A stretch of DNA of 64,000 nucleotides from assembly GCA_947166275.1 (NCBI GenBank), contig CAMVDP010000006.1, positions 1 to 64,000 of the forward strand, written 5' to 3'. Below the pieces are notes generated by a model, which searched no databases, had not been told where the DNA came from, and saw only the letters and a list, made by a program, of their open reading frames with translations. This document shows, piece after piece, positions 58,298-64,000 of this stretch (its first letter is position 1; every line of letters begins with the position of its first letter). Origin of the DNA: an uncultured Clostridia bacterium (GTDB lineage: Bacteria > Bacillota > Clostridia > Oscillospirales > Ruminococcaceae). The translations under genes and the position numbers were made by a program.

Positions 58298-59967
58298 AGT
58301 CCCCCAGGCTCACCGGGCGCATTTTCCGGGTCATCACCGCCACAGTCTACGCCATACTGACCGGTGCGTTCACAGTGCTGTTCGGCGCACTCTATAACTA
58401 CTTTTCAAACGTACATTACAGCAGCCTTGAATCCCAGACCGCGATAATCGCCTACGGTGTCGAGAATTACGGCGATTCGTTCCTCGAAAACCTTGAGCAC
58501 GAGGATTACGATGTTGCTCTGATAGTACCTGACGGTAACGTCATCTTCGATACATCGCGCGACGACATAGACAAATCCGAACGCGAAGCCTTCATGGAAG
58601 CGCTCAGGGAAGGGCACGGCGAGAGGATGCGCATACTCCCGACCCTCACCGAGAAATATATCTACTCCGCGCGAAGGCTCTCCAACGGCAACGTCATAGT
58701 CATTTCGGAGCTGCAGCATACGTTCTTCTCCCCTATCACAGGCTTTATACAGTATTTCGTTGCCATCGCGGTGAGCTCGGCGCTGCTGGCGTTCCTCGTA
58801 GCGAAGCACTTTGCGGCAAGCATCGTGAAACCGCTTGTAAGCGTTGACCTGGACGCTCCGATGGACGGGAATAACTATTCCGAGCTCAAGCCGCTCCTCG
58901 AAAGGATAGAAGCGCAGCAGACAGAGCTAAAGCAAAAGGAGCTCCGCCTGCGCAACAAGCAGATAGAGTTTGAGGCCACTACCGGCGGGATGCGGGAAGG
59001 ACTTGTCCTGCTGAACACCGATGGCGCGATAATCAGTATAAACACGGCGGCGTGCTCTATTCTCGGCATAGAAAAGACTGACACATCGCTGCCGGAGACA
59101 GGAAATCTCAATATGCTGCTCACTACGGCATACAACGGTGAAAGCGCCGAGTCCGTGCTAAAAATGCGCGATACCGACTATCAGGCCAACGTCAGCCCCA
59201 TAATCACCGACGGCACCGTCACAGGCGCAGTGCTTTTCATTTTTGACCTGACCGATCACGAAAAAGCGGAAGCGCTCCGCCGCGAATTCACCACGAATGT
59301 CTCCCATGAGCTGAAAACGCCTCTCCAGTCGATATACGGCTATGCGGAGCTGTTGATGAACGGCATGGTAAAGCCCGAAGATATACCCGGCTTCGGCGGG
59401 CGCATCTACTCCGAGGCGACGCGTGTAATAACACTCATTGACGATATCATAAAGCTTACCAGACTCGACGACAGTATGTTTGACATACAGCGCAGCGATG
59501 TTGACCTGCTTGAAACAGTGCGCGCCGAGATCAGGGCTATAAAGCCTGCCGCAGATGAAGCTGACATTCGTATCGATATACGCGGCGGAAGCATCGTTCT
59601 GTACACATTTCCGTCCCTCGTGGGCTCTATCGTCCACAATCTCTGTGAAAACGCGGTCAAATACAACCGACGCGGCGGCAGTGTCACTGTGACTGTGCAT
59701 GACTGCGGAGAGACCGCGGAGCTCATCGTCGAGGATACCGGCATCGGCATCCCTCCCGAGCACATCGACCGCATCTTTGAGCGCTTCTACCGCGTAGACA
59801 AGAGTCGCTCGAAACAGGTCGGCGGCACCGGTCTCGGACTCGCGATCGTAAAGCATGCCGCGAAGCTTATCGGTGCAGACGTCACACTTATGAGCGAACC
59901 GGGCAGCGGTACCAGCGTCACCGTAAACTTCCCGAAATATCAGAAAAACGCCGCGGAGAGCAATTAA
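58294..59967 (+). CDS. PhoR-like sensor histidine kinase
   Basis: 557 residues starting at a GTG that overlaps the regulator's stop (GTGA). Helix 1 (about 10-32), an extracytoplasmic domain of about 110 residues, helix 2 (about 150-172), a HAMP-like linker and coiled coil, a PAS domain (about 225-325, EATTGGMREGLVLLNTDGAIISIN), HisKA with NVSHELKTPLQSIYGY, and an ATPase with NAVKYN, DTGIGIPPEHIDRIFERFYRVD and GGTGLGLAIVKH. This matches Firmicutes PhoR in order and size. A terminator overlapping the stop codon follows. Confidence 0.9.
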   Translation: MKSPRLTGRIFRVITATVYAILTGAFTVLFGALYNYFSNVHYSSLESQTAIIAYGVENYGDSFLENLEHEDYDVALIVPDGNVIFDTSRDDIDKSEREAFMEALREGHGERMRILPTLTEKYIYSARRLSNGNVIVISELQHTFFSPITGFIQYFVAIAVSSALLAFLVAKHFAASIVKPLVSVDLDAPMDGNNYSELKPLLERIEAQQTELKQKELRLRNKQIEFEATTGGMREGLVLLNTDGAIISINTAACSILGIEKTDTSLPETGNLNMLLTTAYNGESAESVLKMRDTDYQANVSPIITDGTVTGAVLFIFDLTDHEKAEALRREFTTNVSHELKTPLQSIYGYAELLMNGMVKPEDIPGFGGRIYSEATRVITLIDDIIKLTRLDDSMFDIQRSDVDLLETVRAEIRAIKPAADEADIRIDIRGGSIVLYTFPSLVGSIVHNLCENAVKYNRRGGSVTVTVHDCGETAELIVEDTGIGIPPEHIDRIFERFYRVDKSRSKQVGGTGLGLAIVKHAAKLIGADVTLMSEPGSGTSVTVNFPKYQKNAAESN

Positions 59968-59983
59968 AGCCTCCGCGGCGTTT
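59946..59983. terminator. Bidirectional terminator between phoR-like and spoVM genes
   Basis: 13-bp stem AAACGCCGCGGAG with its complement, including the end of the kinase gene; TTT on the plus side and TTTTTC on the minus side. Confidence 0.85.
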
Positions 59984-59987
59984 CGCG

Positions 59988-60077
59988 TTATGTAGCCGTA
60001 TCCGCCTTCCTGACTCCGAATACAAGCTTCAGCAGCCATGACAGCGGTCTCGGGCTCTTCATCACAAACACCTTCAC
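59988..60077 (-). CDS. spoVM: Stage V sporulation protein SpoVM
   Basis: 29 residues, GTG start at 60075-60077 with GAGGTG seven bases upstream. The sequence MKVFVMKSPRPLSWLLKLVFG aligns without gaps to B. subtilis SpoVM: Met1-Lys2, Lys7, the essential Pro9, basic residue 10, Leu12, basic residue 17 and Gly21, with a basic/acidic C-terminus (RKADTAT). SpoVM is an amphipathic helix that recognises the convex outer forespore membrane and recruits SpoIVA for coat assembly. It is short enough to be missed by automated gene calling. It lies 11 bases after a small membrane-protein gene and ends at the bidirectional terminator. Confidence 0.82.
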   Translation of the reverse strand: MKVFVMKSPRPLSWLLKLVFGVRKADTAT

Positions 60078-60088
60078 AGTAGCGCACC

Positions 60089-60256
60089 TCACCTGCAGTT
60101 TTTCTTGAGCAGGAGCCCCGCAGCGATCAGCAGCACCGCAAGAGATATCAGCAGGAATCTGTACGACAGGCAGCACATCCATACCGCACCCGCAGTTATC
60201 AGTACAGCCGACACCGCACACAGTATGCAGTTCGTTCTTCGTCTTCCGCGTCTCAC
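60089..60256 (-). CDS. 55-residue double-helix membrane protein (unknown)
   Basis: GTG start at 60254-60256 with AAGGGAG eight bases upstream; an in-frame GTG at 60265 is too close to that site. The sequence is a very basic N-terminus (MRRGRRRTN), a first helix (CILCAVSAVLITAGAVWMCCL), a short polar turn (SYR), a second helix (FLLISLAVLLIAAGLLL) and KKNCR. Six residues are Cys or flank them, four Cys in all plus one terminal. No family recognised. The spacing (11 bases to spoVM) suggests cotranscription with spoVM and a possible role in sporulation, which is inference. Confidence 0.6.
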   Translation of the reverse strand: MRRGRRRTNCILCAVSAVLITAGAVWMCCLSYRFLLISLAVLLIAAGLLLKKNCR

Positions 60257-60322
60257 GCCGCTCACTCCCTTCCGCTCACTTACATTCTATTCCGTTCGCG
60301 GAAAAGTGTTACGGCTGTTTCG

Positions 60323-60910
60323 TCAACCTCCGAAAAATACGCCCTTGACAAATATCTCAACGCCTATGATAACAAGTATGATACCGCCGAATATCTGCGC
60401 TTTATCGGCAAGCTTCGTGCCGAATTTCCTGCCAATGACAAGACCGGCAATACATATAACGAATGTCACTGCCGCTATGATGAGTGCGGAGACCAGTGCG
60501 CTCGGGAGCTCGTACTCCGCGGTCGTGAAGCCTACGGAAAGCGCGTCTATCGAAGTAGCCACGCCCTGTACCATAAGAGCGCCCAGCCCGACTCCCACTG
60601 CTTCCTCGCCATCGCCTTTCTTCCGTATACCGTCAATTATCATCTTTCCTCCGATGAACAGCAGCAGCGCAAGCGCTATCCACGGAATGAACGGCTCGAA
60701 CGCCTTGAAATACGTCACTGCGGTATGTACCAGCACCCAGCCCAGCATCGGCATCACGCCCTGGAACAGCGCGAAGGTGCCCGCTATACAGAGCTGCTTC
60801 CTGCGGCTCATGCCCGGCTCGCCGAGTCCGTTCGCAAGAGATACCGAGAACGCGTCCATGGCAAGCCCCACACCAAGCAGCATCGAGTTGAGAATAAACA
60901 TCAGATCCAT
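60323..60910 (-). CDS. mntP: Manganese efflux pump MntP
   Basis: 195 residues, ATG with GGGAG upstream. Six helices in two inverted halves, each opening with the MntP acid motif: GVGLAMDAFSVSLANG (residues 13-28) and GVATSIDALSVGFT (about 115-128). The family exports Mn2+ when cytosolic manganese is high. The identification is supported by the yybP-ykoY-type riboswitch and terminator immediately upstream. The gene ends 66 bases before the 55-aa membrane-protein gene. Confidence 0.95.
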   Translation of the reverse strand: MDLMFILNSMLLGVGLAMDAFSVSLANGLGEPGMSRRKQLCIAGTFALFQGVMPMLGWVLVHTAVTYFKAFEPFIPWIALALLLFIGGKMIIDGIRKKGDGEEAVGVGLGALMVQGVATSIDALSVGFTTAEYELPSALVSALIIAAVTFVICIAGLVIGRKFGTKLADKAQIFGGIILVIIGVEIFVKGVFFGG

Positions 60911-60927
60911 TATTGATTTCTCCCAAT

Positions 60928-61080
60928 AAAAAAATCACAGCTTTACGCTGTGACGCTCAATGACCGTACACAGCAAAATACTGTGTACAAGTCTTACAAT
61001 TCAAAGCAAGCCGGGCGATAAAACGCCGGTATGTCGGTCTTGCTGCTCGCCTTGCGAGCCTGCTACTCCCCTGTACATAC
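60928..61080 (-). promoter_or_regulatory. yybP-ykoY manganese riboswitch with terminator expression platform
   Basis: Minus strand: the closing stem TGTACA (61072-61077 with 60984-60989), the conserved GGGGAGTAG (61071-61063), a GCTCGC/GCGAGC hairpin, then GACCGACATACCGGCG and a return strand. The 3' side of the closing stem is reused in a hairpin GTACACAG/CTGTGTAC (60965-60988), and a terminator TCACAGC/GCTGTGA with T7 follows (60928-60953), 18 bases before the mntP ATG. Manganese binding is expected to prevent termination. Confidence 0.85.
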
Positions 61081-61082
61081 AA

Positions 61083-61112
61083 AGTATACCACAGCAAGTA
61101 CGGGTTAGTCAA
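61083..61112 (-). promoter_or_regulatory. Sigma-A promoter of mntP
   Basis: Minus strand TTGACT (61107-61112), 18 bp, TATACT (61083-61088), directly upstream of the riboswitch. Confidence 0.78.
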
Positions 61113-61124
61113 GCGCAACAATTC

Positions 61125-61154
61125 AAAAAAAAGGGGAGAGTCATCATCTCCCCC
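61125..61154 (-). terminator. Intrinsic terminator of the GH9 gene
   Basis: Minus strand GGGGAGA-type stem (61147-61153 with 61133-61139) followed by eight T residues, seven bases after the stop. Confidence 0.88.
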
Positions 61155-61160
61155 GTATCA

Positions 61161-62837
61161 TTATTTGAGAGCCTCTATTCCCGCAAACAACATTACCGCG
61201 GGCGAGTTCCAGTATATCGCCACCTCGTTGAGCGAGTAGCAGCGCTCGTCGTCAGCGTAGCACTTCATCGGCGGAGTGCCGACCGGCACGATCTCTTTAG
61301 CGTAAGGGTCGGACAGGTCATGGTTCGGTCCGCCTATCACCATGCCCGGTATGCATGGCTCGACTCCGTCAGCGATAGTTGGACGGTAATGCGGGTGCAC
61401 AGGCTTGAATTCACCGTAACCGGTAACGTAGCAATACCCCATGGCATTCCTTCCGAGCAGCACGTGCGCCTGTTCGAGAGCACAGTCGTAGAACTCACGC
61501 GAACCCGTAAGCATGTGCGCAAGTATGAACTTCACACCGTTATGGAGCACGGTCATGTTGCTGCCCCAGTAGTATTCGTAATCCTCAAGCGTGCAGCCGT
61601 AGCCGTTTTTCAAAGCCTTGTCACGCAGCCAGTACGCTTCGCTCACAAGGAGATCCTTTATTTTCTGCGCCACATCGTTGTCACGGTCTTCACGGTCCGC
61701 CATCATGTAGGCAAGTGAGCCGAGACCGCCGATATGCCCGTGACCAAGCGCAAGCTTGATGTATGTTTTTCCGTCGAAATACGGAGACTTGAAGAGCGAT
61801 CGGAACGTGTCCTGATAACGTTTCTCGCCGGTGAGTGAGTACATCTCCGCTGCCGCCCAGTAGCGGTTGTCCACATCGGACTCCTCGGCGTAAAGTCCCG
61901 TATCGCAGCCCGCGGGGTTATAAAATCCGACAAATTCCGGATGATCCTCAAGCCAGTTATACGCACGCAGAGCAGCTCTCTGGAGCCTTTTGGCAAACTC
62001 GTCATCGTAATGAACGAAAACGCTTGCCGCGAGCGCACACACTGCACAAAGATCCGCGGTAGCAGACGAGCTTATCGTGAACACGTACATCTGCTCGTTA
62101 TCGCGTTCAGGCATGATGAACGACGCGTGGCGCATCGTAGTTTCCTTATGGTACGCGGCACCGTCATCGCGCTGCATCTTGAGCAGCCACTCAAGCTCAT
62201 ACCGACACTCGCTTATGATGTCGGGGAAGCCCGAACCTGACTCCGGTATACCGAGCTCCTGTTTTGCGAAGACACCCGGGAACAGCTTGAACGCGTACAG
62301 AAGGTGAGCGCACGCGCACGCACCGGAGGACACGTATCTGCCATAATCTCCCGCGTCATGCCAGCCGCCGGTTATCTTTCTGAATCCGCCTTCAGCGAGC
62401 ATTTCCGCTTCAGAGCAGTGGCACTTTGCATGCGCGAATGCGCCTGCGTACCGTTCTTCCAGCGCCATGCCGCATCGCATGAAGTAGAACGCTTTTGACA
62501 CATCGTTGAGAAGCCTGCTATACACGGTGTCGCCTATGTGGAACAGCGCGGAGGTCTTGCCGTCAGCTGTGACGCGGTAGCTTCCGGGACGCTTCAGATC
62601 GGTGAAATCAGCGATATATATGTCATCGTCGGAACAATCGTCATGCCCGAAAGCGGTCGCTTTTCCCTCAAAATGCTTTTCACCGTTCTCATCCGTGATA
62701 GCGAAGATATCGGTCTCAAAAGGAATAACGGCAGTTTTGCGGCTCTCTGTGAAATAGCCCGCCTGATCGACGAATATTCCATACGGCGAGTCGTCGCCAT
62801 ATTTCTTTTCTTTTTTCTTGTTGTATATCGTAAGCAT
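61161..62837 (-). CDS. Glycoside hydrolase family 9 cellodextrinase/endoglucanase (cytosolic)
   Basis: 558 residues. An N-terminal Ig-like CelD_N domain (about 14-102: IFVDQAGYFTESRKTAVI) precedes the GH9 (alpha/alpha)6 barrel. Catalytic features: GGWHDAGDYGRYV with the base Asp161 and Asp164, HPHYRPT near 475, and the C-terminal general acid Glu538 in CYSLNEVAIYWNSPAV. There is no signal peptide, dockerin or carbohydrate-binding module, so it probably acts inside the cell on imported cellodextrins rather than on fibre. It is monocistronic, with its own promoter and terminator. Confidence 0.93.
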   Translation of the reverse strand: MLTIYNKKKEKKYGDDSPYGIFVDQAGYFTESRKTAVIPFETDIFAITDENGEKHFEGKATAFGHDDCSDDDIYIADFTDLKRPGSYRVTADGKTSALFHIGDTVYSRLLNDVSKAFYFMRCGMALEERYAGAFAHAKCHCSEAEMLAEGGFRKITGGWHDAGDYGRYVSSGACACAHLLYAFKLFPGVFAKQELGIPESGSGFPDIISECRYELEWLLKMQRDDGAAYHKETTMRHASFIMPERDNEQMYVFTISSSATADLCAVCALAASVFVHYDDEFAKRLQRAALRAYNWLEDHPEFVGFYNPAGCDTGLYAEESDVDNRYWAAAEMYSLTGEKRYQDTFRSLFKSPYFDGKTYIKLALGHGHIGGLGSLAYMMADREDRDNDVAQKIKDLLVSEAYWLRDKALKNGYGCTLEDYEYYWGSNMTVLHNGVKFILAHMLTGSREFYDCALEQAHVLLGRNAMGYCYVTGYGEFKPVHPHYRPTIADGVEPCIPGMVIGGPNHDLSDPYAKEIVPVGTPPMKCYADDERCYSLNEVAIYWNSPAVMLFAGIEALK

Positions 62838-62902
62838 TATGCTTCACCGCTTTCCTTCGCTTTATTTATCGTCGTGCACCGCAAGCGACAAGATTTCATT
62901 TT

Positions 62903-62931
62903 ATTATACCATTTTTATTACGATAAGTCAA
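62903..62931 (-). promoter_or_regulatory. Sigma-A promoter of the GH9 gene
   Basis: Minus strand TTGACT (62926-62931), 17 bp, TATAAT (62903-62908). Confidence 0.85.
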
Positions 62932-63040
62932 TACCGTATCAAATATTTATGAAAATTCTGCATAATAACGTGACAGTGTGGTAATAAGTACAGAATTTTC
63001 CCCGGAATTTCATTCCAAAATGAAACAACGTATACCTTGC

Positions 63041-63359
63041 AACGGTACCGCGTGCAGGCGCCGCCTATCTGTATTGCAATACGCAGTTTACTATCTTTTT
63101 TCAGCATACTGCCAGTTCTCCGTGTAACGGTACTGCGTGCAGACGCCGCCTATCTGTATTGCATTACGCAGTTTACTATCTTTTTTCAGCATACTGCCAA
63201 TTCTCCGTGTAACGGTACTGCGTGCAGACGCCGCCTATCTGTATTGCATTACGCAGTTTACTATCTTTTTTCAGCATACTGCCAGTTCTCCGTGTAACGG
63301 TACCGCGTGCAGACGCCGCCTGCCTCCGTGTAACGGTACCGCGTGCAGGCGCCGCCTGC
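63041..63359. repeat. 85-bp tandem repeat array upstream of pheS
   Basis: Three full 85-bp units begin at 63041, 63126 and 63211, then a 36-bp partial unit at 63296 and a final partial at 63332. Units 2 and 3 differ at about one position. Each full unit holds a GC-rich core (AACGGTAC, GCGTGCAG, CGCCGCCT), then ACGCAGTTTACTATC, T6 and CAGCATACTGCC. ACTGCGT and ACGCAGT inside units 2 and 3 can form a 7-bp stem. The last core, with the near-palindrome GCAGGCGCCGCCTGC, abuts the pheS -35. No coding potential is convincing in 62932-63431. Confidence 0.92.
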
Positions 63360-63388
63360 TTGACAAATGGGTGAGATTGTGATATAAT
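63360..63388 (+). promoter_or_regulatory. Consensus sigma-A promoter of pheS
   Basis: TTGACA (63360-63365), 17 bp, TATAAT (63383-63388). Only about 35 bases separate the expected start site from the ATG, leaving no room for a T-box leader. Confidence 0.9.
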
Positions 63389-63431
63389 ATCATATATTTT
63401 TCGAAATCACTGGAAACAATGGGGTGTAAAA

Positions 63432-64000
63432 ATGGAAGAACTGATAAAAAAGCTGGGTGAACAGCTTGACGCTTCACTCGCGAATATCCGCGGCAAGGAA
63501 GAGCTTTCGGACTTCTGGCAGGAGTTTTTCGGCAAGAAAGGCAAGATAGCCGATCTTATGAAAAACCTCGGCAAGGTATCAAAAGAAGAGCGTCCCGCTG
63601 TCGGCAAGATAATCAACGAATTCAAGGAGAGCGCGGAAGCAAAATACCGCGAGCTCGAGAAAAAGCTCGACGCGGCAGAGCTTGAGCGCCGCAACCGTGA
63701 GGAGACCATAGATATCACACTTCCCGCGAAGAAGCAGCCCAAAGGATCGCTCCACCCGATAACCATTACCAAGAACGAGATGATAAACGTCTTCGCAGGC
63801 ATGGGCTTTGAGATATTCGAAGGTCCCGAGATAGAGGACGATGACCATAACTTTACCCGCCTCAACGTAGCAAAGAATCACCCCGCTCGCGATATGCAGG
63901 ATACATTCTACGTTGCGGAGGATATCATTCTGCGCACGCATACAAGCCCTGGACAGATCCGCGTAATGGACGCAAAGAAGCCGCCGATCAAGGTGCTCGT
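63432..64000 (+). CDS. pheS: Phenylalanyl-tRNA synthetase alpha subunit (3' truncated by window)
   Basis: 189 residues of the N-terminal part, ATG at 63432 with GGGGTG upstream. The N-terminal coiled coil (about 1-95, EELIKKLGEQLDASLANIRG and EFKESAEAKYRELEKKLDAAE) binds tRNA. The class II catalytic core then begins: LHPITITKNEMINVFAGMGFEIFEGPEIEDDDHNF, HPARDMQDTFYV (motif 1/2 region) and LRTHTSPGQIRVM. It charges tRNA-Phe as an alpha2beta2 enzyme with PheT, whose gene presumably follows. Firmicutes pheS is often T-box controlled; here it is not. Confidence 0.96.
   Translation, partial: MEELIKKLGEQLDASLANIRGKEELSDFWQEFFGKKGKIADLMKNLGKVSKEERPAVGKIINEFKESAEAKYRELEKKLDAAELERRNREETIDITLPAKKQPKGSLHPITITKNEMINVFAGMGFEIFEGPEIEDDDHNFTRLNVAKNHPARDMQDTFYVAEDIILRTHTSPGQIRVMDAKKPPIKVL

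Noticed and set aside
63041-63331. Possible CRISPR array
   Set aside because: The 85-bp units are contiguous and identical throughout, with no unique spacers and no cas genes.
63389-63431. T-box leader for pheS
   Set aside because: The region is only about 40 bases long and lacks the T-box sequence.
1-64000. Mobile elements, prophage, defence genes, rRNA or tRNA
   Set aside because: No transposase, integrase, terminal inverted repeats with target duplications, Cas or restriction genes, or RNA gene signatures were seen; base composition is even along the window.

Overview
The window looks like chromosomal DNA of a spore-forming, chemotactic, fibre-degrading low-GC Gram-positive bacterium (class Clostridia; an Oscillospiraceae/Ruminococcus-like lineage is my best guess). 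The basis is the sporulation genes spoIIGA-sigE and spoVM, a cheA-cheW-cheR-cheB operon, FliK-, FlhB-C- and FliD-like motility genes with sigma-28-type promoters, many Thr-rich lipoproteins, a GH9 cellodextrinase, an OadB-type sodium pump and an ATP-dependent PEP carboxykinase. Most promoters are close to sigma-A consensus with 17-bp spacers. I saw no phage, IS element, CRISPR array, rRNA or tRNA.

Layout. 1-6 kb: end of pckA; a leftward operon (zinc ribbon, PASTA-like lipoprotein, transglutaminase-like lipoprotein) behind a riboswitch-like leader; the oadB/oadG-like sodium pump pair. 6-14 kb: a rightward MacAB-like export operon (lipoprotein adaptor, FtsX permease, DUF4236 protein, ATPase-permease fusion). 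14-16.7 kb: YhhN-like membrane protein, a protein with a stress-associated C-terminal domain, a decayed copy of that gene's end, and a vWA protein whose Shine-Dalgarno is buried in a three-way-junction leader. 16.8-24.8 kb: a signalling module of a hybrid histidine kinase with HPt, a hybrid kinase fused to a DegV/FakB-like domain, a degenerate GGDEF-EAL membrane protein and, convergent, a pseudo-receiver.

25-33 kb: EF-hand-like microprotein, FliD-like protein under a sigma-28-type promoter, spoIIGA-sigE, a DUF2975/HTH/DUF4173 membrane cluster, a SpoIIE-type phosphatase, and a second sigma-28-linked gene. 33-41.7 kb: che operon, FliK-like/FlhB-C-like pair, small alarmone synthetase. 41.7-46 kb: LacI-type sensor + GAF protein and a FIST-EAL protein. 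46-54 kb: extracytoplasmic proteins, including a papain-like peptidase operon and a large lipoprotein cotranscribed with an ECF-like sigma factor. 54-60 kb: ribbon-helix-helix repressor + clpB, phoB/phoR-like two-component system with a Pho-box-like repeat. 60-64 kb: two unusually short genes (spoVM and a 55-aa membrane protein), mntP under a yybP-ykoY manganese riboswitch, GH9 cellodextrinase, an 85-bp tandem repeat array and the start of pheS.

The most unusual items are the histidine kinase-receiver-DegV fusion, two candidate undescribed structured leaders (about 3704-3907 on the minus strand and 15936-16023 on the plus strand), and the 85-bp repeat array abutting the pheS promoter. All calls are from reading the sequence; no database search was run.
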